Shown in pieces: positions 1 to 6,050 of a stretch of DNA of 11,763 bases. Each line of letters begins with the position of its first letter. Positions within the stretch are counted from its first letter, which is position 1. The translations under genes and the position numbers were made by a program. The notes under the pieces are model-generated. The model worked only from the letters and a program-made list of their open reading frames with translations, was not told the DNA's origin and did no database searches. Origin of the DNA: an uncultured Campylobacter sp. (GTDB lineage Bacteria > Campylobacterota > Campylobacteria > Campylobacterales > Campylobacteraceae); NCBI GenBank assembly GCA_937965895.1, contig CALCKS010000074.1, positions 1 to 11,763 of the forward strand, read 5' to 3'.

Positions 1-6
1 TACGCC

Positions 7-2004
7 CTAAAAATGCACCTTAAATTTCGCCCAAAAGCTTCTGCCCGGCTCATAAAGCCTCGTGCCGTTCGGGATAGTTTCGTAGCCTGCGATACCGCCG
101 CCGTAGCCGCCTTTTGAGTTATGATAGGCATATTTGGCGTCGTTTAGGTTTTCTGCCGCTAGCAAAAATTGATAATTTTTGTATTTATAGCCCGCGCTTA
201 GCCACAGCGTCCAAAAGCTATCGCTCTTGCCCAGGTCCATGCCGCCCACGTCGCCGTAGCCTTTCTGCGCGCGGTTTTGCGACGCGTTAGCGTAGAAGTC
301 GGCTTTGACGAACCAGTCGGGTTTTTCTAGCCCCGCGCTTAGTTTAAACGCTAGAGGCGAAACCTTAGGTAGCGCGTCGCCGTCTTTTAAGCCGCCCGCG
401 TTTTTAGTCACCTTGCCGTAGACGTAGGATACTCCCGCCCCCAGCCTAAACATATCGGCTAGCAGCGTAGTGCCCTCGATCTCGCCGCCGTATAGCAGGG
501 CGTCGGTATTAAAGGCGTCTGAGGACATGCCCATAGGATTATATTTTAGCATGATATAATCATCCATCTTTGAGACGAAGAAATTTGCGTTTAGTTCGTA
601 GTTTTGATCTTTTAGCACTGCGCCAAAATCCAGCTGCGTATTTCTTTCTTTACGTAGCTCTAAGTTCGCGTCCTTATTTGTTTCCCAGTGATCAGGTAGT
701 CTTTGTGCATGCCCTAGACCTGCGTAGAGAGTTAAATTTTGCAGATATTTTTCGTATCTAAAAAACCCTGAGAATAAATTTTCTTTCCTGCTCTTATGCG
801 TTTTTAACAGTTTTCTCTCGCCCGCGTCCAGCCTAAGTCCGCCAAAAAGCCCGTAGTCGTTTTCTAGGACGTATTCGTTTTGAGTGTAGATCGTTTTATA
901 CGTTACCTTGCGCTCTTTTACGTGCGGCTTTGATACGGCTGCGTCCATTTCGGCTTTAGATACGCCGGCTCCGCCCGTTCCGGCGCCTCTCCACTTAAAT
1001 ACATCCTCAGAGTACCCAGCGCCAAGATAGCTTGTTAGATTGTCGAAATTTAGCTCGCCTTCTAGCTTAAAGCCATACATATCGCGTATCGGGTGGCTGA
1101 TGCTATATCCCTTGCCGCGCCCCGTACCAGGCACCACCGGACGCATGGTAAAGTTGTCCATTATATGGTCGATTTGATGATAGTACGAGCTTAGCCTGAT
1201 CTTGTGCTCGCCGACGTCTTGTTCAAATTTGAGTCCGAAAGACTTACGGTCAAACTGCACGCCGTCCCTCATCCTGTCGGCATACGCCGCTTCGCCCTCG
1301 CCTAGATCCGCGCTTAGTTGCAAGGCCGTAGTTTCCGTGGGCGTTAGCGTGCCTACGAGCGAGACGCTGTTGCGTTTATAGTGCGTATGCATTTTCTGTC
1401 CGCCGCCGCTTTTATAGTCACCGCTCTCGTAATGTCCGCCGGAAACCTCTATACTGCCCAGCTCGTTACCCGCCGCTACGTCCGCGGTAGTTTCAAACCG
1501 CTTAAAACTGCCGCCTAGCACGCTTACATTTCCTCCGAAGCTCGGTTTTAACAGCCTTGATATCTCTCTATCGAAAAATATACCGCCGCTAATGAGCGCA
1601 CCGTATCTGACGTCTTGCGGGCCTTTTACGATACGAACCGAGCTGTAGTTTTGCGCCGAGATGTAGGTGATGGGCGTATCCATACGCATGCCGCAGCCGC
1701 CGTTTAGCGTGCTACCGTCGATAAGTACGGGCAGCCTAGCCGCCGTTTGCGAGCGATAATAAACCTCGCTGCCGCCTCCGCCTTTACGCTCCATCGTAAA
1801 GCCGTTCAAATTTGAAAGCGATTTGGCGATGTCGCTGTTTTCCAGTATCGCGCCTTTTCCGGCTATTTGGGCGTTTGTAGGCTCGTCGAGGGCTGATTTT
1901 TGCATTTTTGACGAGACGGTAACGGGACTCAGGCTTATCGCCTCCTCGGCGCTAAGCATCAAATTTGACGCCATGGCCAGTGCCAAAATGTAAGAAATTT
2001 TCAT
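7..2004 (-). CDS. TonB-dependent outer-membrane copper receptor, OprC/NosA-like
   Basis: A 665-residue TonB-dependent receptor, expected to form a 22-strand barrel in the outer membrane with an N-terminal plug and to import its ligand using TonB energy. Seen in the sequence: a signal peptide (residues 1-~19), a TonB-box-like LSPVTVSS (~25-32), a plug with VRIVKGPQDVRYG (~123-135), and a C-terminal Phe (VHF) typical of outer-membrane barrels. The plug contains GGCGMRMD, giving C104xxxM108, and the barrel contains DHIMDN, giving H280xM282. From knowledge of the family, CxxxM plus HxM is the copper site of Pseudomonas OprC and the related NosA, so copper import is the best call. The ATG at 2004 has a good ribosome site, AGGAG, a few bases upstream. 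The gene is complete and near family length. No tonB/exbB/exbD lies in the window. A chelated metal as substrate cannot be excluded. Confidence 0.85.
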   Translation of the reverse strand: MKISYILALAMASNLMLSAEEAISLSPVTVSSKMQKSALDEPTNAQIAGKGAILENSDIAKSLSNLNGFTMERKGGGGSEVYYRSQTAARLPVLIDGSTLNGGCGMRMDTPITYISAQNYSSVRIVKGPQDVRYGALISGGIFFDREISRLLKPSFGGNVSVLGGSFKRFETTADVAAGNELGSIEVSGGHYESGDYKSGGGQKMHTHYKRNSVSLVGTLTPTETTALQLSADLGEGEAAYADRMRDGVQFDRKSFGLKFEQDVGEHKIRLSSYYHQIDHIMDNFTMRPVVPGTGRGKGYSISHPIRDMYGFKLEGELNFDNLTSYLGAGYSEDVFKWRGAGTGGAGVSKAEMDAAVSKPHVKERKVTYKTIYTQNEYVLENDYGLFGGLRLDAGERKLLKTHKSRKENLFSGFFRYEKYLQNLTLYAGLGHAQRLPDHWETNKDANLELRKERNTQLDFGAVLKDQNYELNANFFVSKMDDYIMLKYNPMGMSSDAFNTDALLYGGEIEGTTLLADMFRLGAGVSYVYGKVTKNAGGLKDGDALPKVSPLAFKLSAGLEKPDWFVKADFYANASQNRAQKGYGDVGGMDLGKSDSFWTLWLSAGYKYKNYQFLLAAENLNDAKYAYHNSKGGYGGGIAGYETIPNGTRLYEPGRSFWAKFKVHF

Positions 2005-2187
2005 TTTCGCTCCTGCAAAATTAATATTTAATATTGAAATTGAAGCAAAAATAAACTTAAATAAAGAACGAATATCTATGTAATGTTAATTATTTTGTGT
2101 GAAATTTAGCTCAAACTCTGATATTTCGGTCGTTTGCGTTAAGTGTGTAGAAAGGTAACTTTAACGGACTAGAATTATAAATTTAAG
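2005..2187 (-). promoter_or_regulatory. Leader and promoter region of the TonB receptor gene
   Basis: This is an AT-rich gene-free stretch upstream of the receptor. On the minus strand a perfect TATAAT lies at 2179-2174, which would give an untranslated leader of about 160 bases. An AT-rich AATATTTAATATT (2023-2035) just before the ribosome site could be a nearer -10 or an operator. I see no start codon and leader peptide in between. The best Fur-like match here (2084-2098) is poor, about 10 of 14 positions. Which promoter is used is not decided by the sequence. Confidence 0.35.
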
Positions 2188-2231
2188 TAATCTCGGTTTC
2201 ATCAAATTTGAGTTTAACGAAACCGAGATTA
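2188..2231 (-). terminator. 13-bp inverted repeat, probable terminator of the original recJ end
   Basis: Two perfect 13-base arms (2188-2200 and 2219-2231, core AATCTCGGTTTC / GAAACCGAGATT) enclose an 18-base loop that itself contains the palindrome TCAAATTTGA. The right arm begins three bases past the stop codon of the displaced recJ 3' end, so it probably terminated the recJ transcript. The tail after it on the minus strand is AT-rich but not a clean T run, so factor-independent termination is plausible rather than certain. Confidence 0.5.
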
Positions 2232-2234
2232 AAT

Positions 2235-2459
2235 TTACAAAATCTCTTTTACCAGCAGCTGCGGCGTAACGAGTCCTCGAAACGAGTTTTTCGATACCGA
2301 AAAAACGAGGTCTATGCTCTCGCCGGCATGCGGCTCGCGAGTGAAGTTAAAAAACAGCGCCTCGAGGCATTTGCCGTCTTTTTGCAGGATTAGTTTTAGA
2401 TGATTTTGCTCCCTGCCGATGCTGTCCGTGATAACGATTGCGTGTTTAAATTGTGGCAT
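2235..2459 (-). pseudogene. Displaced 3'-terminal fragment of recJ
   Basis: The frame starting at the ATG at 2459 encodes 74 residues, but from IGREQ onward (about 60 residues, through LLVKEI) it is identical in protein to the C-terminus of the intact recJ at 3049. At DNA level the copies align without gaps from 2242-2420 to 3056-3234, with about 14 differences by eye, all synonymous. The first ~14 residues (MPQFKHAIVITDS) resemble the RecJ segment upstream only loosely, and an in-frame TAG lies 8 codons before the ATG. The fragment lacks both the DHH and DHHA1 domains, so it cannot be a nuclease. I read it as a gene remnant. A small expressed protein made of the RecJ C-terminal region is possible but there is no strong ribosome site to support it. 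Confidence 0.85.
2242..2420. repeat. Direct repeat, left copy (recJ 3' end)
   Basis: This is the left member of a 179-base direct repeat whose right member is 3056-3234, offset exactly 814 bases with no indels and about 92% identical. Homology stops at the penultimate recJ codon on one side. On the other it stops at a 20-base identical stretch (2401-2420 / 3215-3234). The 814-base period contains the 103-residue gene. Confidence 0.9.
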
Positions 2460-2684
2460 TTTGCTTTTAAATTCGATATAAAACTAGAACCGAGTCGCAT
2501 CTTAAATAAGACGGCAAATATCAAAAATGAATTTTTACAAAATCTTAAATTTATCTCGTAGGTTTTTAAATTTCTATTTTATTTGCGATAAATTATCGTT
2601 TTGTGGTGCGATTTAAAAAATCATCGCATGATTTTGCCAAATTTAAGCACAAATTTTAAACTTTAATATTAAATTTAAATTTAC
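2460..2684. other. AT-rich gene-free spacer
   Basis: These are about 225 bases with no credible reading frame, clearly more AT-rich than the flanking genes. It holds the hairpin at 2617-2635 and a short palindrome CGATAAATTATCG at 2586-2598. I see no RNA gene or insertion-sequence ends. It lies between the cargo gene and the displaced recJ fragment, so one junction of the presumed insertion should be near its left edge. Confidence 0.6.
2617..2635 (-). terminator. Hairpin with T-run after the 103-residue gene
   Basis: The sequence AAAATCAT-CGC-ATGATTTT forms an 8-bp stem with a 3-base loop. Read on the minus strand it ends in six T residues. It lies about 50 bases past the stop of the 103-residue membrane protein. 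The stem is AT-rich and so fairly weak, but the form is that of an intrinsic terminator. Confidence 0.45.
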
Positions 2685-2996
2685 TTAGCGCATTCTTCTT
2701 GAGAAAAATCTTTTATGGCGAGAATGCCTGTATACTTCTACTTCTCTACAGTTTACCTTTTTCATTGCCTCACTTATCGCGTCTGGCGTACCTTCTCTGA
2801 GTGCTGCTAGCATGACTTCGGGCGGCTGTTCTTCGCAGACTATCTTTTTCTTGCTATGAGTAAACGTGCTAATGATATATAAGATAACGGCGACGATAGC
2901 GATAAACGTATAAAATAAAATATCATAGGTTATTAACTGACTAAAAATAGTTTTCTTTTTACTAGATTTATTTTTTATTTGTTTAGATTTAGCCAT
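2685..2996 (-). CDS. Hypothetical single-pass membrane protein (103 residues)
   Basis: I do not recognise this protein. It has a lysine-rich N-terminus (residues 1-~16, MAKSKQIKNKSSKKK), one strong hydrophobic segment (~22-46, ILFYTFIAIVAVILYIIS), a two-lysine-plus stop-transfer (HSKKK), then a soluble tail with two cysteines (CEEQPP and NCREVEV) and a very basic C-terminus (RHSRHKRFFSRRMR). A cytoplasmic N-terminus is the simplest topology by the positive-inside rule, although both ends are basic. The ATG at 2996 has AGGAA about 5 bases upstream. It begins 52 bases after the recJ stop on the same strand, so it may be co-transcribed with recJ. Its base composition is visibly more AT-rich than recJ or pyrG, and it lies between the two recJ 3' copies, both of which suggest acquired DNA. 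Confidence 0.7.
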   Translation of the reverse strand: MAKSKQIKNKSSKKKTIFSQLITYDILFYTFIAIVAVILYIISTFTHSKKKIVCEEQPPEVMLAALREGTPDAISEAMKKVNCREVEVYRHSRHKRFFSRRMR

Positions 2997-3048
2997 AAAA
3001 TTCCTGCCGAAAAATCTCTAAATTTAATCCAAGCAAAACTAGCCGAAT

Positions 3049-4620
3049 TCACGATATCTCTTTTACCAGTAGCTGCGGCGTGACGAGTCCGCGAAACGAA
3101 TTTTTCGATACCGAAAAAACCAGATCGATACTCTCGCCGGCGTGCGGCTCGCGAGTAAAGTTAAAAAACAGCGCTTCAAGGCATTTGCCGTCTTTTTGCA
3201 GGATGAGTTTTAGGTGATTTTGCTCCCTGCCGATTAGTTTTTTATTTTTGACGACGGCGGATTTGATCTCAAAGAGCGGGCGCGGATTTTTCTGTCCGTA
3301 GGGTTCAAAATGCTCCAAAATTTCAAGTAGCTCGAAGTCCACCTCGCCGGCCTCTATCTCGCCTAAAGGCTCGTCAAACGCGCTAAATTCGTGCAAGTCC
3401 ATCAACATACACGAGCTATTTATCGCGGTTTTAAACGCTTCTAAATTTGCCGGATCTATCACGATACCGGCCGCCCCTTTGTGCCCGCCGTAGCCCGCGA
3501 GCAAATTTTCGTGGCTAGCGATGAGCGAGAGGATGTCTAGCTTGCCCACGCTTCTAGCGCTGCCTTTGGCGCGGTTTTCGTCGATGCTAAAGACGATGGC
3601 TGGCTTTTTAAACTGCTTAGCCAGACGCGAAGCGACGATACCGATGACGCCCTCGTGCCAGCCCCTGCCCCACGTCACGATGATGTGCTCGTCCTCGCGC
3701 ACGTCCTTTAGCGAGCACTCAAAAAGCGTGCGCTCCTCCTCCTTGCGCGAGTTGTTAAAGCTCACGATGGTATCGAGGCACTCGCAGGCGCGATCTAAGT
3801 TTTTGGCGCGCAAAAACTCAAAAGATACGCTCGCATCGTCCATACGCCCCGATGAGTTTATGAGCGGCGCGATGAGAAAGCTGATGTCGTCGCACTCGAA
3901 TTTATCTTTGCCGTAAAGCTGTTTTATCGCCGTAAATGCGGGCCTGCGCGAGCTATTTAGGCGGTTTACGCCAAGCTTAACTAGGATGCGATTTAGGTCG
4001 CGAAGCTCCATCATATCGGCTATTATCGCGATAGCGAGGAGGTCTAGAAATTTGCCCATATCGTAGTTGATGCGGCACACGTCTTTTAGTGCGCCGACTA
4101 GATACCACGCGACCTGAGCGCCGCAAATTTCGACGTTTGGAAAGTGGCAATCCTTTTGCTTTGGATTTATGATCGCATAGGCCTCGGGCAGGACGTCGGG
4201 CGGCATGTGATGATCGGTGATGATGAGATCGATGCCTTTTTGCTTGCAAATTTGAGCCGCGTCGTTTGCCGAGATGCCGTTATCTACGGTCACGATGAGA
4301 CCGGCGTCTGCTATCTCTTCGACGATTTGCGGATTTAGCCCATAGCCGTCGCTAAAGCGATTTGGGATACGCACGAAATACTCGCTAACGCCCAAATCAT
4401 CGAAAAATTCGGCCATTATGACGCTGGCGATCACGCCGTCCACGTCATAATCGCCGACGATGACGATCTTTTCGTTTTGCTCGATCGCGCGCTTTATACG
4501 CTCGGCACCCTTAAATACATCCTTTAACGCATCAGGCGTAGGAATTTCTGAAAGTTTTTTGTGAATGTCATTTTCAAATCTTTGGCTCAGTAATTCCTTT
4601 ATCTTTTCCTTATTCAACAT
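3049..4620 (-). CDS. recJ: Single-stranded-DNA-specific 5'-3' exonuclease RecJ
   Basis: RecJ degrades single-stranded DNA 5' to 3' in RecFOR recombination, base-excision and mismatch repair, using Mn/Mg in the cytoplasm. The 523-residue product shows the DHH phosphoesterase motifs: GDYDVDG (~56-62), TVDNG (~111-115), ITDHH (~134-138) and IADMM (~200-204). The DHHA1 motif GYGGHKGAAG lies at ~376-385, followed by a C-terminal OB-type region. I start it at the ATG at 4620 (MLNKEKIKELL), which suits the usual RecJ N-terminus. An in-frame GTG at 4674 would add 18 basic residues with no ribosome site. The ATG lies inside the last codons of a small upstream ORF, so translational coupling is likely. 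The gene is intact, but its last 60 codons are duplicated downstream at 2235-2459 as a synonymous variant. Confidence 0.95.
   Translation of the reverse strand: MLNKEKIKELLSQRFENDIHKKLSEIPTPDALKDVFKGAERIKRAIEQNEKIVIVGDYDVDGVIASVIMAEFFDDLGVSEYFVRIPNRFSDGYGLNPQIVEEIADAGLIVTVDNGISANDAAQICKQKGIDLIITDHHMPPDVLPEAYAIINPKQKDCHFPNVEICGAQVAWYLVGALKDVCRINYDMGKFLDLLAIAIIADMMELRDLNRILVKLGVNRLNSSRRPAFTAIKQLYGKDKFECDDISFLIAPLINSSGRMDDASVSFEFLRAKNLDRACECLDTIVSFNNSRKEEERTLFECSLKDVREDEHIIVTWGRGWHEGVIGIVASRLAKQFKKPAIVFSIDENRAKGSARSVGKLDILSLIASHENLLAGYGGHKGAAGIVIDPANLEAFKTAINSSCMLMDLHEFSAFDEPLGEIEAGEVDFELLEILEHFEPYGQKNPRPLFEIKSAVVKNKKLIGREQNHLKLILQKDGKCLEALFFNFTREPHAGESIDLVFSVSKNSFRGLVTPQLLVKEIS
3056..3234. repeat. 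Direct repeat, right copy (within recJ)
   Basis: This is the right member of the direct repeat and forms the 3' end of the intact recJ. Its differences from the left copy all fall at synonymous positions, for example CTG/CTC for a leucine and GAT/GAC for an aspartate. Confidence 0.9.
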
Positions 4621-4762
4621 CGTTTTGACGGGCTTTCGCGTAAGCCTCGCCGTCAAATTTCGCCGCCTTGCCACCGTTTTTGCCTAAATTTTTGCTCGCC
4701 TCGGGGGTCAAATTTACCCCTGCCACGCCGCAAAAAAGGCTAAATTTTGGTTCAAATTTCAT
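4610..4762 (-). CDS. Possible 50-residue leader ORF overlapping the recJ start
   Basis: Reading from the ATG at 4762 gives a 50-residue frame (MKFEPKFSLFCGVAGVNLTP at the N-terminus, ending AKARQNDVE). It stops with TAA at 4612-4610, overlapping the recJ ATG by 11 bases in another frame. In favour: a strong ribosome site (AAGGAAAAAG directly before the ATG), a perfect minus-strand TATAAT at 4801-4796 about 35 bases upstream, and the absence of a good ribosome site for recJ itself, which the overlap would supply. Against: the sequence is rich in AAATTT words common in campylobacter spacers, and I know no matching family. It has no membrane segment or recognisable motif. It may be a real small protein, or a leader whose translation only serves recJ. 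Confidence 0.4.
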   Translation of the reverse strand: MKFEPKFSLFCGVAGVNLTPEASKNLGKNGGKAAKFDGEAYAKARQNDVE

Positions 4763-4795
4763 CTTTTTCCTTCTTTTTTATTTTCTAATGCGCAA

Positions 4796-4801
4796 ATTAT
4801 A
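4796..4801 (-). promoter_or_regulatory. -10 element for the small ORF and recJ
   Basis: A perfect TATAAT on the minus strand, 34 bases before the ATG at 4762. Campylobacter vegetative promoters rely mainly on the -10 box, so a start near 4789 and a leader of ~27 bases carrying AAGGA is reasonable. It would serve the small ORF, recJ and possibly the 103-residue gene. Confidence 0.5.
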
Positions 4802-4856
4802 GCTTTTTGAAATTTAATTTCTTATAATTTTAAACGAGTCGAAATTATATTTTAAA

Positions 4857-4871
4857 TGATATTAATTATTA
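4857..4871 (+). promoter_or_regulatory. Fur-box-like operator of the import operon
   Basis: TGATATTAATTATTA matches the 7-1-7 Fur consensus TGATAATnATTATCA at 12 of 14 fixed positions. It lies between two candidate plus-strand promoters (TATAAT 4823-4828 and TTTTTG-TATTAT with the -10 at 4902-4907) and upstream of a FecCD-type operon, where iron repression would be expected. The region is very AT-rich, which raises the chance of accidental matches. Confidence 0.45.
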
Positions 4872-4901
4872 TATTTAAACCTATGCTAAGATGCATTTTT
4901 G

Positions 4902-4907
4902 TATTAT
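4902..4907 (+). promoter_or_regulatory. Candidate -10 element of the import operon
   Basis: TATTAT is preceded directly by TTTTTG, resembling the T-rich upstream pattern of campylobacter sigma-70 promoters. Transcription would start near 4914, leaving a short leader with the ribosome site AAAAAGGAA before the ATG at 4938. A perfect TATAAT at 4823-4828 is an alternative that would place the Fur-like site inside the transcript. Confidence 0.4.
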
Positions 4908-4937
4908 TACGCTCTCATTTAAACAAAAAGGAACGAT

Positions 4938-6050
4938 ATGAAAAGAACTTTTTTAAAAGCGCTGTTGGTGCTTTTTGCGGTATTTTCGGCGACCCAAGCG
5001 GCGGCCGAAACTAAGGTCATAAAAGACGTCTTGGGTCGCGAGGTAAAGGTAAATTTGCCCGTTAAACGCATAGCTTTGGGCTTTTACTACACCGACTTTT
5101 TAGCCGTCGGCGGCACTAAGGCTTTAGATAAGGTCGTGGGCTTTTCAAAAGAGGTTTGGACGGACTGGACGCCTGCTAGCTGGGATCTATATAGCAAAGC
5201 GTTACCGCAGCTAAATAAGCTTGCGGACTTCGGCGAGGTAGAGGTCGGTACGTTCTCGGTAGAAAAAGTTATCTCTCTAAAACCCGATTTGCTAATACTC
5301 GCATCTTGGCAGTATAACGTGCTAGAGCCTGATTTAAAGCCTTTAACCGATCTAAATATCCCAATCGTCGTGCTTGATTATAACCGCGAGAAGGTTGAGC
5401 TTCACGTAAAAAGCACTAAAATTTTAGGCGAAATTTTAGGTGAGGAAAAAAGAGCGGACGAGATCTCTAAGCTATACGAAGACACCGTAAAAGAAGTGGG
5501 CGATCGCATCGCAAAAGCAAATTTGCCTAAACCTAAAATTTACATAGAATTCGGCCGCGGCGGTCCTGACGACACAGGGATAACTTACGGTAAAGATATG
5601 TGGGGTTCGCTGATAGATTTGGCCGGCGGAGATAATATCGCAGCCGATCTAGTCGAGCAGTGGGCACCCATCAACGCCGAGCAAGTCATAGCCGCAAAAC
5701 CCGACGTTATAATGATAACAGGCCGCGAAACCGAACTAAAAAAAGAACCGACTGCGATGGTGATGGGCATAAACATAGATAAAGCAGAAGCGCTAAAAAG
5801 ACTGGACGGATTTAAAAAACGCGTCGGTTGGTCAGAGCTTCCGGCTATCAAAAATAACCGCCTATACGGCCTATATATGGGCGCGTCAAGAACGCTTGCA
5901 GATATGGCGATGGTGCAATATATCGCAAAAGCTTTGTATCCGCAGCTATTTAAAGACGTAGATCCGATAAAGACCTACATTGATTTTCACAAAAAGTACT
6001 TGCCTGTCGTTCCCGTCGGAACTATAGCCATCCAAGCGGACGAAAAATGA
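4938..6050 (+). CDS. Periplasmic binding protein of a FecBCD/BtuF-type ABC importer
   Basis: A 370-residue periplasmic substrate-binding protein of the class III (metal-chelate / siderophore / cobalamin) family, delivering its ligand to the permease encoded next. It has a signal peptide (residues 1-23, cleavage after AAA before ETK) and no lipobox cysteine, so the mature protein should be free in the periplasm. The N-lobe opens with VIKDVLGREVKVNLPVKRIA (~27-46), the typical entry of this fold, followed by VISLKPDLLIL (~110-120) and, in the C-lobe, INAEQVIAAKPDVIMI (~246-261). A tryptophan-rich WTDWTPASW (~74-82) may line the ligand site. The ATG at 4938 has AAGGA upstream, and the stop overlaps the next ATG (ATGA). 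The ligand cannot be read from sequence: ferric or other metal chelate is the family expectation, and the Fur-like site favours iron. Confidence 0.9.
   Translation: MKRTFLKALLVLFAVFSATQAAAETKVIKDVLGREVKVNLPVKRIALGFYYTDFLAVGGTKALDKVVGFSKEVWTDWTPASWDLYSKALPQLNKLADFGEVEVGTFSVEKVISLKPDLLILASWQYNVLEPDLKPLTDLNIPIVVLDYNREKVELHVKSTKILGEILGEEKRADEISKLYEDTVKEVGDRIAKANLPKPKIYIEFGRGGPDDTGITYGKDMWGSLIDLAGGDNIAADLVEQWAPINAEQVIAAKPDVIMITGRETELKKEPTAMVMGINIDKAEALKRLDGFKKRVGWSELPAIKNNRLYGLYMGASRTLADMAMVQYIAKALYPQLFKDVDPIKTYIDFHKKYLPVVPVGTIAIQADEK

Noticed and set aside
2084..2098. Fur-box-like sequence before the TonB receptor
   Set aside because: Only about 10 of 14 consensus positions match in AT-rich DNA, with failures in the outer half-site; not reported as an operator.
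2208..2393. 61-codon plus-strand frame over the recJ fragment
   Set aside because: It is antisense to a segment whose minus-strand frame is identical to RecJ over 60 residues; its start lies in the hairpin region.
3521..4338. Open frames opposite or out of frame within recJ
   Set aside because: They have composition typical of antisense shadows and no family features; recJ motifs are intact in the proper frame.
4621..4674. In-frame GTG start giving RecJ 18 extra basic residues
   Set aside because: No ribosome site precedes it and the extension does not look like a RecJ N-terminus; the ATG at 4620 gives the usual start and 523 residues.
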